Shown here: positions 1-7,775 of the stretch, piece after piece | Layout of the letters: every line of letters starts with the position of its first letter | Position numbering within the stretch: position 1 is the stretch's first letter | Translations under genes and position numbers: made by a program | DNA from: DASUWK01 sp036378435 | GTDB taxonomy: Bacteria > Chloroflexota > Dormibacteria > Dormibacterales > Dormibacteraceae | DNA length: 21,651 nucleotides | Direction: 5' to 3' | Assembly (NCBI GenBank): GCA_036378435.1 | Contig: DASUWK010000035.1 | Coordinates: 1-21,651, forward strand | The notes under the pieces: generated by a model | Told to the model about the DNA's origin: nothing | Seen by the model: the letters and a program-made list of their open reading frames with translations, nothing else | Databases searched by the model: none

Positions 1-1
1 C

Positions 2-508
2 GTGCTGGTCATCGACGACTTCGGGCGCCAGGTGGAGTCCCCGATCCGGCTGCTGAACCGCTTCATCGTGCCGATGGAGGAAGAGCTCGACTACCTCGAT
101 CTCACCGCCAGCGGCCGCAAGATCGAGGTGCCGTTCACCTGCCAGGTCGTGTTCTCGACCAACCTCGCGCCGGCGGACCTGGTGGACGAGGCCTTCCTGC
201 GCCGGATCGCGCACAAGATCCTGGTACCCGACCCGGAGCCCCAGGCCTACCAGCGGATCTTCGAGCGCGAAGCCCAGCGCCGCGGGCTGTCGGTCCCGCC
301 GGACGCAGTGCAGTTCCTGCTCAGCCTCTACGGCGAGAGGCCGCTGCGCGGCTCGCATCCCAAGCAGCTGATCGCGCACCTGGTCTACCGCGCCGCCTAT
401 CGCGGCGAGGAGCCGCGGGTCACGCTGCAGAGCCTGCGCACGGCCTTCGACACCTACCTCAACCCGGCCTTCGTGGGCCGGCCGGGGCTCGTCCACACCC
501 TGCAGTAG
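2..508 (+). CDS. AAA+ ATPase, C-terminal part (5' end outside window)
   Basis: The reading frame enters from the left edge, so the start codon and Walker A loop are missing; the GTG at base 2 is not the real start. The visible 168 residues begin at a Walker B strand (VLVIDDFGRQ). They continue through a sensor-1-like strand ending in STN (QVVFSTNLAP) and an arginine-rich AFLRRIAHKI segment that fits an arginine finger or sensor 2, and end in a helical lid-like domain. This order is typical of AAA+ ATPases, which use ATP hydrolysis to remodel proteins or complexes. The specific subfamily and substrate cannot be told from this fragment. The downstream neighbour is on the opposite strand (convergent, 12 bp gap), so the operon context lies to the left of the window. 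Confidence 0.8.
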   Translation: MLVIDDFGRQVESPIRLLNRFIVPMEEELDYLDLTASGRKIEVPFTCQVVFSTNLAPADLVDEAFLRRIAHKILVPDPEPQAYQRIFEREAQRRGLSVPPDAVQFLLSLYGERPLRGSHPKQLIAHLVYRAAYRGEEPRVTLQSLRTAFDTYLNPAFVGRPGLVHTLQ

Positions 509-520
509 GGGGCGTCTGGG

Positions 521-1543
<1,023 letters not shown>

Positions 1544-1575
1544 GGGCAGCGACAAGACTGTACGTTGCCGTTGGG

Positions 1576-2334
1576 ATGCGGCTGGACTTCGAGGCCCTGC
1601 TGGCGGGTGTGCTGCCGGCGCTGATCTGGCTCTCCATCGTCTACACCCGAGACCGCTACGAGCGCGAGCCGAAGGGCCTGGTCGCGGGGCTCTTCGCCTT
1701 CTCGATCGTGCCCCTGATCGTGGCGGCCGCCGCCGAGCGGGCACTCGGCGTCCGTCCGACCGCCGCGGTGGTCGCCGTCGCCCTGTTCGGCGCCCTGATG
1801 GTCGGGCTGATCGAGGAGGGGGCGAAGTTCGGCGGCATGTGGCTGCTCGTCCGCCGCAACCCCAACCTCAACGAACCGGTCGACGGCATGATCTACGCCT
1901 CCAGCATCGCGCTCGGCTTCGCGGCGCTCGAGACGACGCTCTACATCCTGAGCACCTATCACCGCGACCTGCTGATGGGAGCGCCGCAGCAGGTCGCCGC
2001 CGGTCAGGCCTTCTTCGTGGTGGCGCCGATCCGCGCCTTCACCGGGGCGCTCGGCCACATGTCGTTCACCGGGATCACCGGTGAGGCCTACGGCCGTCTG
2101 CGGACCGGCACCGGCTCCAGGACAGGCGTCTTCGTCGCCTACCTTAAGGCCGCGGGACTGCACGCGGCCTACGACGGCCTGCTCGGCATCGGGCTGACGT
2201 TGTTCGGCGCGCTGGCGCTGCTGGGCGCCCTGGCCTACTACGTGCGCCTTTTCAGGCGCGCTCTTCGAGACTCGCCGTTTCGCCGGGAGCAGGCCGGCTG
2301 GGCCCGAGGGGGAACGGCCGCGCCGCCGGCGTGA
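1576..2334 (+). CDS. prsW: PrsW-family intramembrane glutamic protease
   Basis: A 252-residue polytopic membrane protein with about seven hydrophobic segments. It carries the family hallmarks in order: EExxK as E80-E81-G-A-K84 inside a membrane helix, a DGMIYASSIALGFAALE segment with E119, and two histidine motifs (H161 in GHMSFTG and H196 in LHAAYDG). PrsW proteins are membrane proteases, best known for cleaving anti-sigma factors such as Bacillus RsiW, and the family also includes abortive-infection (CPBP)-like relatives. No anti-sigma factor is visible nearby, so the substrate is unknown. The ATG at 1576 has no Shine-Dalgarno sequence, and a TACGTT box ends 9 nt before it, which suggests a leaderless transcript. 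The 3' end overlaps the convergent aquaporin gene by 83 bp, and this overlap encodes a hydrophilic, probably dispensable tail. Confidence 0.88.
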   Translation: MRLDFEALLAGVLPALIWLSIVYTRDRYEREPKGLVAGLFAFSIVPLIVAAAAERALGVRPTAAVVAVALFGALMVGLIEEGAKFGGMWLLVRRNPNLNEPVDGMIYASSIALGFAALETTLYILSTYHRDLLMGAPQQVAAGQAFFVVAPIRAFTGALGHMSFTGITGEAYGRLRTGTGSRTGVFVAYLKAAGLHAAYDGLLGIGLTLFGALALLGALAYYVRLFRRALRDSPFRREQAGWARGGTAAPPA

Positions 2335-3010
2335 CACCTTCCATGATCGCGAGGGTGTATACGAGGGCCGCGGCGGTCGCACCGGTCAGAGGCCCGAGCG
2401 AGTAGATCCACCAGTTGCCGAGGCCGCCGCCACCCACCAGCGCGGGGCCGAGCCAGCGCGCGGGGTTCATCGCGGCGCCGGTCAGCGGGCCGCCCATGAA
2501 GATGTCGAGGCTGACCGTCAGCCCGATGAACAGCGCGCCCACCTTCGGCGCCCGCGCGTCGATCGCGGTGCCGAAGATCACGAAGACCAGGAAGAAGGTC
2601 AGGACGGCTTCGATCAGCAGGGCCTGCGTGCCAGTGACGCCGCCGCCCGGGGCGGGCGTGCCCACGTCGACCGCCGTGAGGACTCCGGCGGGAATGACGG
2701 CGTGCAGCAGGGCGGCCGCGGCGACAGCGCCCAGGACCTGCGCGATCCAGTAGCCCAGGGCGTTGGCGGCGTCGATCTGGCGGCCGACCCAGGCCGCGAA
2801 GGTCACGGCCGGATTGAGGTGGCCCCCGCTGACGGCGGCGGTGGCGCTGGCGAAGACCGCGATCGTCAATCCGTGGGCCAGCGCGACGCCGGTCACGCCC
2901 ACCTTGCCGTGCGTGATCGCGTCCATCGCGATCGATCCGACGCCGACGAAGATGAGGGCGAACGTGCCCACGAACTCGGCGACGTAGGCGCGCGGCTTGA
3001 GCGCGGTCAT
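2252..3010 (-). CDS. MIP-family aquaporin with TIP-like selectivity filter
   Basis: A 252-residue six-helix channel with both NPA boxes: HLNPAVT (N66) and MNPARWLGP (N182, followed by the filter arginine R185). Aligned by eye to E. coli AqpZ, the aromatic/arginine filter positions are H46 (AqpZ F43), I170 (H174), A179 (T183) and R185 (R189). The filter is therefore His-Ile-Ala-Arg rather than the water-selective Phe-His-Thr/Cys-Arg. That set resembles plant tonoplast aquaporins that pass water plus ammonia or urea. Substrate is inferred only; glycerol facilitators usually carry W-G-F/Y-R, which is not seen here. The last ~30 residues are proline-rich and cytosolic. The gene is divergent from a GAF/PucR-type regulator with 33 bp between starts. 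A minus-strand TAGTGT box lies 9 nt before the ATG, with TTGGCA 19 bp further upstream. Confidence 0.92.
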   Translation of the reverse strand: MTALKPRAYVAEFVGTFALIFVGVGSIAMDAITHGKVGVTGVALAHGLTIAVFASATAAVSGGHLNPAVTFAAWVGRQIDAANALGYWIAQVLGAVAAAALLHAVIPAGVLTAVDVGTPAPGGGVTGTQALLIEAVLTFFLVFVIFGTAIDARAPKVGALFIGLTVSLDIFMGGPLTGAAMNPARWLGPALVGGGGLGNWWIYSLGPLTGATAAALVYTLAIMEGVTPAARPFPLGPSRPAPGETASLEERA

Positions 3011-3043
3011 GTCTGGATCACACTACGATATGGGCGATTTTTC
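3011..3043. promoter_or_regulatory. Divergent promoter region, aquaporin / GAF-PucR regulator
   Basis: These 33 bp are all that separates the two start codons. On the minus strand TAGTGT lies 9 nt before the aquaporin ATG, and a TTGGCA -35 candidate sits 19 bp upstream, inside the regulator coding region. On the plus strand TACGAT (3024-3029) lies 14 nt before the regulator ATG. Any regulator bound here could affect both genes. No clear inverted repeat was found. Promoters are assigned by eye. Confidence 0.45.
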
Positions 3044-4834
3044 ATGCCAACGTCACGTAAAGGAGAGAAATCTCCGGACCTCGGGCTCGCCATCCGCGAG
3101 CTCGGCTTCCTCCAGCGGCTGGCTCAGGCGGCTGCCTCCACGCGCCAGCCGGATGAGCTCGTCGAGCTGATCATCCGGGAAACGACGTCCGCCATGGACA
3201 CGGACGTCTGCTCGTTGTACCTGCTCGATCACGCGGGCGCCCGTCTGAACCTGCGGGCGACCAACGGCCTGAACGAGCGGATGATCGGTCGCGTCACCAT
3301 GCGGGTGGGGGAGGGCATCACCGGCTGGGTCGCCTCCAGCCGCGAGGCGCTGGTCGTCCCGGACGTCACGGTCGACACCCACTGGAAGTGGATTCCCGGT
3401 CTCGACCAGGAGAACCTGCGGTCGATGCTGTCGGTGCCCATCGAGGCCGGCGACCGGCTGGTGGGTGTGATCAACGTGCAGACCTCGGACGTCCGCGAGT
3501 ACTCGGGAGCCGACATCGAGTTCCTGCGCGCGATCGCGGGCCAGGTCGCGGGCCTGCTCGAGCGCAGCGAGCTGCAGCGGCGCGCCGAGCAGCAGCTGGC
3601 CGAGATCCGCCTCTCGCACGACATCCACGAGCGGTTCACGCGGCTCACCCTGGAGGGCGCCGGCGTCCCCGCGATCCTGGAAGCGGTCGGCTCGCTGGCC
3701 GGCGGCGCCGCCGGCCTGTACAGCGGCGACGGCTTCCGGCTCGGGCCGGCCCGACACGGCGAGCATCTGCCGGCGCGGCTGCAGGTCCCGGCCGGCCTGG
3801 CCGGCGGCGACCCGCGCGAGACCAGGATCGAGGCCGGCAGGCCGCCGCGCCCGCTCGACCTCGTGCCCGTCCGGGCCGGGGAGGAGCTGCTCGGTGTTCT
3901 CGCCGTGGGCTTACCGGAAGGCGACGGGATCGATCCCGACGGCCGCCGCCGGGCGCTCGAGCACGGCTCCACCGTCCTGGCGCTGGAGCTCTCGAAGGAG
4001 CGCGCCGCGGCCGAGGTCGAGCGCCGGCTGCGCGGTGACCTGGTCGAGGAGCTGCTGTCGGGCGGGCTGGACGACGAGGAGGCGGAGCGAGTGGCGCAGC
4101 AGGCGGAGCGCCTGGGTCACCGCCTGCCTCACCCGGCGTGGGTGCTGGTTCTCGAGCCGGACGACACCGGCGCGGATGGCACCGACGGCGAGCTCGGCTC
4201 CCGCGGCCGCCAGGACCGGCTCGACGCCGCGCTGACCGACCTGCTTCGGCGGCGCGTGCCGGGCGCGTTCATGCTGGCGCGGTCCTCCTCGGTGGTCATG
4301 CTGGCGCCGGAGGACGCCGTTCCCGACCTGCCCGCGGCCGAGCGGCTCGCCGGTCAGGTGCAGACGGCGGCGGCCGCCGTCCTGCGGCCGGGCACGGCCT
4401 CGATCGGCATCGGCAACCTGGCGCGGACGGTCTCCGAGCTGGCGCGCTCACACCACGAGGCCAGGCAGGCGATTCGCCTGTCGCGCCGCGCTGGAGGCCG
4501 GGCTCAGGTCACCTCATACCGTTCGCTCGGCGCCTTCCGGCTGCTGCTCGAGGTGCAGAACCGAGACGCCCTGACGCGGTTCGTCGGGGAGGTGCTGGGC
4601 CCGCTCCTCAAGTACTCGGAGTCACGCGAGACGCCGCTGCTCGAGACGCTGGAGGCGCTGGTCGCCGCGCGCTGGGTCCGCCGGCAGGCCGCGCGGGCGC
4701 TCGGCATCCACATCAATTCGATGAACTATCGGGTGAGCCGGATCGAGGAGCTCGCCGCCGTCTCGCTGGACGACCCGGAGATGCGGGTCGCCTTCGCGAT
4801 CGCGCTCAGGGCACGGGGGATGCTGGGGAGCTAG
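3044..4834 (+). CDS. GAF-domain PucR/CdaR-type transcriptional regulator
   Basis: A 596-residue cytoplasmic regulator. A GAF sensor domain occupies roughly residues 36-173, with the typical VGEGITGWVA and SMLSVPI...GVINVQ strands. It is followed by a helical linker (~174-205), a central cyclase-like domain as found in CdaR/PucR proteins, and a C-terminal PucR helix-turn-helix at about 530-590 (RRQAARALGIHINSMNYRVSRIEE). GAF domains bind small ligands, and PucR/CdaR proteins usually activate catabolic or transport genes. The start at ATG 3044 gives a normal N-terminus; the frame is open upstream to 2702, but only as antisense of the aquaporin gene. Divergence from the aquaporin at 33 bp makes that channel the first candidate target. 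No Shine-Dalgarno sequence is evident. The 3' end overlaps the next, convergent gene by 29 bp. Confidence 0.88.
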   Translation: MPTSRKGEKSPDLGLAIRELGFLQRLAQAAASTRQPDELVELIIRETTSAMDTDVCSLYLLDHAGARLNLRATNGLNERMIGRVTMRVGEGITGWVASSREALVVPDVTVDTHWKWIPGLDQENLRSMLSVPIEAGDRLVGVINVQTSDVREYSGADIEFLRAIAGQVAGLLERSELQRRAEQQLAEIRLSHDIHERFTRLTLEGAGVPAILEAVGSLAGGAAGLYSGDGFRLGPARHGEHLPARLQVPAGLAGGDPRETRIEAGRPPRPLDLVPVRAGEELLGVLAVGLPEGDGIDPDGRRRALEHGSTVLALELSKERAAAEVERRLRGDLVEELLSGGLDDEEAERVAQQAERLGHRLPHPAWVLVLEPDDTGADGTDGELGSRGRQDRLDAALTDLLRRRVPGAFMLARSSSVVMLAPEDAVPDLPAAERLAGQVQTAAAAVLRPGTASIGIGNLARTVSELARSHHEARQAIRLSRRAGGRAQVTSYRSLGAFRLLLEVQNRDALTRFVGEVLGPLLKYSESRETPLLETLEALVAARWVRRQAARALGIHINSMNYRVSRIEELAAVSLDDPEMRVAFAIALRARGMLGS

Positions 4835-5645
4835 GCGGGGGCGGCGGCGCCATGGGCCGCCACTGGGCTCCGTCCCACCACCAGCGGCCGTCGGCCGAGA
4901 CCTGCCCCATCAGCGCCGGCTGCAGCTGCGACTGCCGGCTCGCCCGGCTGACGCGGGCGACCACGATCCAGAGCGCCACCAGCCCGGCGATCACGAGGGC
5001 GCCGATGCCGGCGAAGGCCGCCGCCGGCAGCGTCTGGGCGGCGACCGGCTTCGGCTGCGGGATGGAGTCCGCCGGCGCCCCGGCGAAGACCAGCTTCGCC
5101 TGGCTGAGGACGCCGGTTTCGTCGGCGCCGTCCTCGATCAGCTCCACGTGGAAGATGTCGTTGCCCTTGCGGACGATCACGGTCGTGCGGACACCGTCCT
5201 TGTCGGTGTAGACGTTGCCGTAGGAGTTCGCCAGGCCGGTCGTGTCGAACGAGCGGGTCCAGTTGGCGGCGGCCTGGTCCGCGTCCTTCGCGCCGCCGTA
5301 CCAGCTCTCCGCGCCGCTGTCGGTCTTGAAGACCTTCATCGACTCGTACAGCACTATCGAACCGGCCGCCTTGAGCCAGGAACGCTGGTAGCCGGCCACG
5401 AACTCGTAGCGCGACAGCTCGTTCAGAACGGTGTCCTCGTGACCGGGGTCGAGCGCCGCGAAGTCGTGCGCGTTCATCGCGCCGTCGGGGAGATTGGGGT
5501 CGCCCGGCGTGCCTTCGACCCAGCGACCGCTCATCCCGGGCGCCGGCAGCAGCGGCCGCAGGTCGGCCAGCGCGAACGCCTGGATGGACGTCGCGGCGAA
5601 AAACGCGGCCACCGAGGCGGCCGCCAGCAACCTCACCCCCCGCAT
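4806..5645 (-). CDS. Exported, membrane-anchored protein of unknown function with Trp-rich tail
   Basis: A 279-residue protein I cannot place in a named family. It has a signal peptide (about residues 1-28, MRGVRLLAAASVAAFFAATS...), an extracytoplasmic domain of ~180 residues, one membrane helix (about 208-231), and a short cytoplasmic tail. The tail contains ADGRWWWDGAQWRP followed by a proline run. Its W-x-DG-x-x-W pattern resembles the short tryptophan motif (DUF2510-like) found near membrane helices in many actinobacterial proteins. The extracytoplasmic part contains YESMKVFKTDSGAESWYGG and VRTTVIVRKGNDIFHVEL, which look like a small alpha/beta sensor or lipoprotein-like fold. ATG 5645 is chosen because the signal peptide starts there; the frame extends upstream to 5882 only as non-coding-like sequence. 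A promoter candidate (TTGCGG-18 bp-TACGAT) ends 9 nt before the ATG. Confidence 0.75.
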   Translation of the reverse strand: MRGVRLLAAASVAAFFAATSIQAFALADLRPLLPAPGMSGRWVEGTPGDPNLPDGAMNAHDFAALDPGHEDTVLNELSRYEFVAGYQRSWLKAAGSIVLYESMKVFKTDSGAESWYGGAKDADQAAANWTRSFDTTGLANSYGNVYTDKDGVRTTVIVRKGNDIFHVELIEDGADETGVLSQAKLVFAGAPADSIPQPKPVAAQTLPAAAFAGIGALVIAGLVALWIVVARVSRASRQSQLQPALMGQVSADGRWWWDGAQWRPMAPPPPPSSPASPVP

Positions 5646-5654
5646 GCGGGCCGC

Positions 5655-5684
5655 ATCGTAATGAAGAAACGGGCGACCCCGCAA
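5655..5684 (-). promoter_or_regulatory. Candidate promoter of the exported protein gene
   Basis: Read on the minus strand, TTGCGG (5684-5679) and TACGAT (5660-5655) are separated by 18 bp, and the ATG lies 9 nt after the -10 box. Transcription would start at or just before the start codon. The -35 box lies inside the hairpin described at 5670-5696. Confidence 0.4.
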
Positions 5685-5702
5685 TGGGATCGCCCGCTTT
5701 TT
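5670..5702 (+). terminator. Hairpin with T-run, possibly bidirectional terminator
   Basis: CGGGCGA (5670-5676) pairs perfectly with TCGCCCG (5690-5696). An inner CCC/GGG pairing extends the stem, and TTTTTATTT follows on the plus strand. On the minus strand the same hairpin is followed by TTTCTTC. No plus-strand gene ends nearby, so its useful direction is probably the minus strand, stopping read-through from glutamine synthetase. The stronger T-run faces the other way. Confidence 0.6.
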
Positions 5703-5768
5703 ATTTCTCGGGAATGTCGCCTGATCGCGCCCCCGGCCGGCCGCGGGACCTATCCGGACCAAATTGAA

Positions 5769-5796
5769 GGGCCCGCGGCCGGCCGCGGGCCCCTTT
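5769..5796 (-). terminator. Perfect GC palindrome downstream of glutamine synthetase
   Basis: Bases 5769-5792 form a 24-bp perfect palindrome (GGGCCCGCGGCC followed by its reverse complement), 17 nt after the glutamine synthetase stop codon. On the minus strand the tail is TTCAATTTGG, a weak T-tract. Position and stem strength suggest a transcription stop. The same 22-bp core occurs again at 9719-9740. Confidence 0.55.
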
Positions 5797-5809
5797 GGGC
5801 TGCAATCAG

Positions 5810-7246
5810 CTACACGTCGTGATAGAGGTGGAACTCCCAGGGGTGCGGCCGCAGCGCGACCTGCTCCACCTCGCGGGTCCACTTGTACTCGAGCCAGGTG
5901 TCGATCACGTCTTTCGTGAACACCTCGCCCTTGAGCAGGAAGTCGTGGTCGGACGCCAGCGCGTTCAGCGACTCGGCCAGCGAGCCGGGCACCGACTGGA
6001 TCCGCGCCTTCTCCTCGCCCTCGAGCTCGTAGATGTCCTTGTCCACGGGCTCAGGCGGCTCGATCTGCCGCTGGATCCCGTCCAGGCCCGCCATCAAAAG
6101 CGCGGCGAAGGCCAGGTAGGGGTTGGCGGATGGGTCGGGCGAGCGGAACTCGATCCGCTTGGCCTTCGGGTTGGTCGAGTACATCGGGATGCGCACGCAC
6201 GCGGAGCGGTTGCGCTTCGAGTACACGAGGTTGATCGGCGCCTCGTAGCCGGGCACCAGGCGGCGATAGGAGTTCGTCGTCGGAGCGCAGAGCGCCAGCA
6301 GCGCGGGGGCGTGCTTCAGGAGGCCGCCGATGTACCAGCGAGCGGTGTCGGAAAGGCCCGCGTAGCCGTCGCCGGCCATCAGGTTGACGCCGTCCTTCCA
6401 GAGGCTCTGGTGGACGTGCATCCCGGAGCCGTTGTCCTGGAAGATCGGCTTCGGCATGAAGGTCGCGACGTAGCCGTTCTGCGCCGCGATGTTCTTGATG
6501 ACGTACTTGTAGACCATCATCTTGTCGCCCATGCGCGTCAGCGAGTCGAAGCGCATGTCGATCTCGGCCTGGCCGGCGGTGCCCACCTCGTGGTGCTGGA
6601 CCTCGACCGGGACGCCGGCGTCGATCAGCTTGAGCATGATCTCGGAACGGAGGTCCTGGAGCTTGTCGGTCGGCGGGACGGGGAAGTAGCCCTCCTTGTA
6701 CCGCGGCCGGTAGCCGAGGTTCGCCGTCCCGTTCGTGCCCGAGTTCCAGATCCCCTCTTCGGAGTCGATGAAGTAGAAGCCTTCGTGGGAGTTCTGGTCG
6801 AAGCGCAGCGAGTTGAAGAGGTAGAACTCCGCCTCGGGGCCGAAGTAGCTGATGTCGGCGATCCCGGTCTGCCGCAGGTACGTCTCCGCCTTCTGCGCGA
6901 TGTAGCGCGGGTCGCGGCTGTAGGGCTCGCGGGTGATCGGGTCGACGACGTTGCAGATCAGGAACAGGGTCGGCACCCGCAGCACCGGGTCGACCGTCGC
7001 GCTCTCCGGGTCCGGGATCAGGAGCATGTCGCTCTCGTTGATCGCCTGGAACCCGCGGATGCTCGAACCGTCGAAGCCGAGGCCCTCGGTGAACGTGCTC
7101 TCCTCCAGCTCGCTGAGCGGCACCGTGAAGTGCTGCCACGTGCCCGGAAGATCGATGAAGCGGACGTCGACCACCTGGACGCCAGCCTGGCGGGCAAGCT
7201 CCAACGCGGCGGCCGGCGTCGTGCCGGCCTTGATCTCTACGGCCAT
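5810..7246 (-). CDS. glnA: Glutamine synthetase, type I
   Basis: A 478-residue cytoplasmic dodecameric enzyme that condenses glutamate and ammonia to glutamine using ATP. Visible GSI motifs, in order, are GFDGSSIRGF (59-65), GPEAEFYLF (E138, E140), HHEVGTAGQAEID (E220, E228), GSGMHVHQS (H278), the ATP-region loop NRSACVRIP (347-354) and RIEFRSPDPSANPYL. DKDIYELE places Y406 at the adenylylation position, so control by a GlnE-type adenylyltransferase is possible, though no such gene is in the window. The ATG at 7246 has a strong Shine-Dalgarno sequence (GAGGAGGAG), unlike most neighbours. A weak TACTCT box at 7288-7283 would give a leader of about 30 nt. Thioredoxin lies 132 bp upstream on the same strand. 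Length and motifs are normal. Confidence 0.97.
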   Translation of the reverse strand: MAVEIKAGTTPAAALELARQAGVQVVDVRFIDLPGTWQHFTVPLSELEESTFTEGLGFDGSSIRGFQAINESDMLLIPDPESATVDPVLRVPTLFLICNVVDPITREPYSRDPRYIAQKAETYLRQTGIADISYFGPEAEFYLFNSLRFDQNSHEGFYFIDSEEGIWNSGTNGTANLGYRPRYKEGYFPVPPTDKLQDLRSEIMLKLIDAGVPVEVQHHEVGTAGQAEIDMRFDSLTRMGDKMMVYKYVIKNIAAQNGYVATFMPKPIFQDNGSGMHVHQSLWKDGVNLMAGDGYAGLSDTARWYIGGLLKHAPALLALCAPTTNSYRRLVPGYEAPINLVYSKRNRSACVRIPMYSTNPKAKRIEFRSPDPSANPYLAFAALLMAGLDGIQRQIEPPEPVDKDIYELEGEEKARIQSVPGSLAESLNALASDHDFLLKGEVFTKDVIDTWLEYKWTREVEQVALRPHPWEFHLYHDV

Positions 7247-7321
7247 GAACTCCTCCTCGCTCTCTATTAGGGGTTGTGGCCAAGAGTAGAGAGCCGGACG
7301 CCGCCGCGGTCTGAGCCGCTG

Positions 7322-7351
7322 GACACGAAATCGGCCGGCTGGTTTCGTGTC
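7322..7351. repeat. 9-bp perfect inverted repeat between thioredoxin and glnA
   Basis: GACACGAAA (7322-7330) and TTTCGTGTC (7343-7351) are perfect inverted copies separated by 12 bases. The element lies 28 bp after the thioredoxin stop and 76 bp before the glutamine synthetase start, and no T-run follows it on either strand. It could be a weak transcription stop for thioredoxin or a binding site acting on glnA. It does not match the GlnR box spacing. Confidence 0.4.
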
Positions 7352-7378
7352 ACCCGCACGACAGAAGAAGAAACCCGC

Positions 7379-7735
7379 TTACGCCGCGGTGGACTGCTCC
7401 AGGGCCTTGGCGATCCAGCTCTTGACGCCGGCGGGGCCGGGGAAGCCGACCAGGCGGTCGACCATGCGCCCACCGCTGAACAGACCCAGGGTGGGGATGC
7501 CCATCACGCCGTACTGCATCGCGATCTCGGGGTTCTCGTCCACGTCGAGCTTGCCGACCGTCACCTTGCCGGTGAGGTCCTGCGCGATCTGCTCGACCAC
7601 AGGTGCGATGGCCCGACAGGGTCCGCACCACTCGGCCCAGAAGTCGATCAGAACCGGCTCGCTGGACTCGAGCACCTCGGTCTGGAAGGTCGCGGTTTCG
7701 AAGTTCTTGAGGTCACTCACGGCTAGTTGAATCAC
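7379..7735 (-). CDS. trxA: Thioredoxin
   Basis: A 118-residue (or 113 if the second start is used) cytoplasmic disulfide reductase. The FWAEWCGPCR active site has C37 and C40, and the cis-proline loop MGIPTLGLF follows, both at the expected spacing. The length matches classical thioredoxins. Two GTG starts compete: 7735 (MIQLAVSDLK) and 7720 (MSDLKNFE). The second is nearer the usual family N-terminus, and a TAGGAT box (7741-7736) would place transcription start only a few bases before it. The first is kept as the outer limit. The gene is divergent from the GT2 gene at 7776. Its reductase partner is not in the window. Glutamine synthetase follows 132 bp downstream on the same strand. Confidence 0.94.
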   Translation of the reverse strand: MIQLAVSDLKNFETATFQTEVLESSEPVLIDFWAEWCGPCRAIAPVVEQIAQDLTGKVTVGKLDVDENPEIAMQYGVMGIPTLGLFSGGRMVDRLVGFPGPAGVKSWIAKALEQSTAA

Positions 7736-7761
7736 ATCCTACGGACCCGTATTCCGGCCCG

Positions 7762-7767
7762 CATAAT
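7762..7767 (+). promoter_or_regulatory. -10 box (CATAAT) for the GT2 gene
   Basis: CATAAT differs from the consensus TATAAT by one base and ends 8 nt before the GTG at 7776. Transcription would start at or next to the start codon, giving a leaderless message. No Shine-Dalgarno sequence is present and no convincing -35 box was seen. Confidence 0.5.
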
Positions 7768-7775
7768 CGGCTCGA

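Noticed and set aside
2702..3043. In-frame extension of the GAF-PucR regulator by 114 residues.
   Set aside because: It is antisense to the conserved aquaporin N-terminal half, has Arg/Gly/Asp-rich composition and adds no domain.
5795..7270. 491-residue plus-strand open frame opposite glutamine synthetase.
   Set aside because: It mirrors glnA codon by codon and has no recognisable motif; glnA is unambiguous.
7322..7351. GlnR-type operator upstream of glnA.
   Set aside because: The inverted repeat does not follow the GTnAC-n6-GAAAC spacing, so it is reported only as a repeat.
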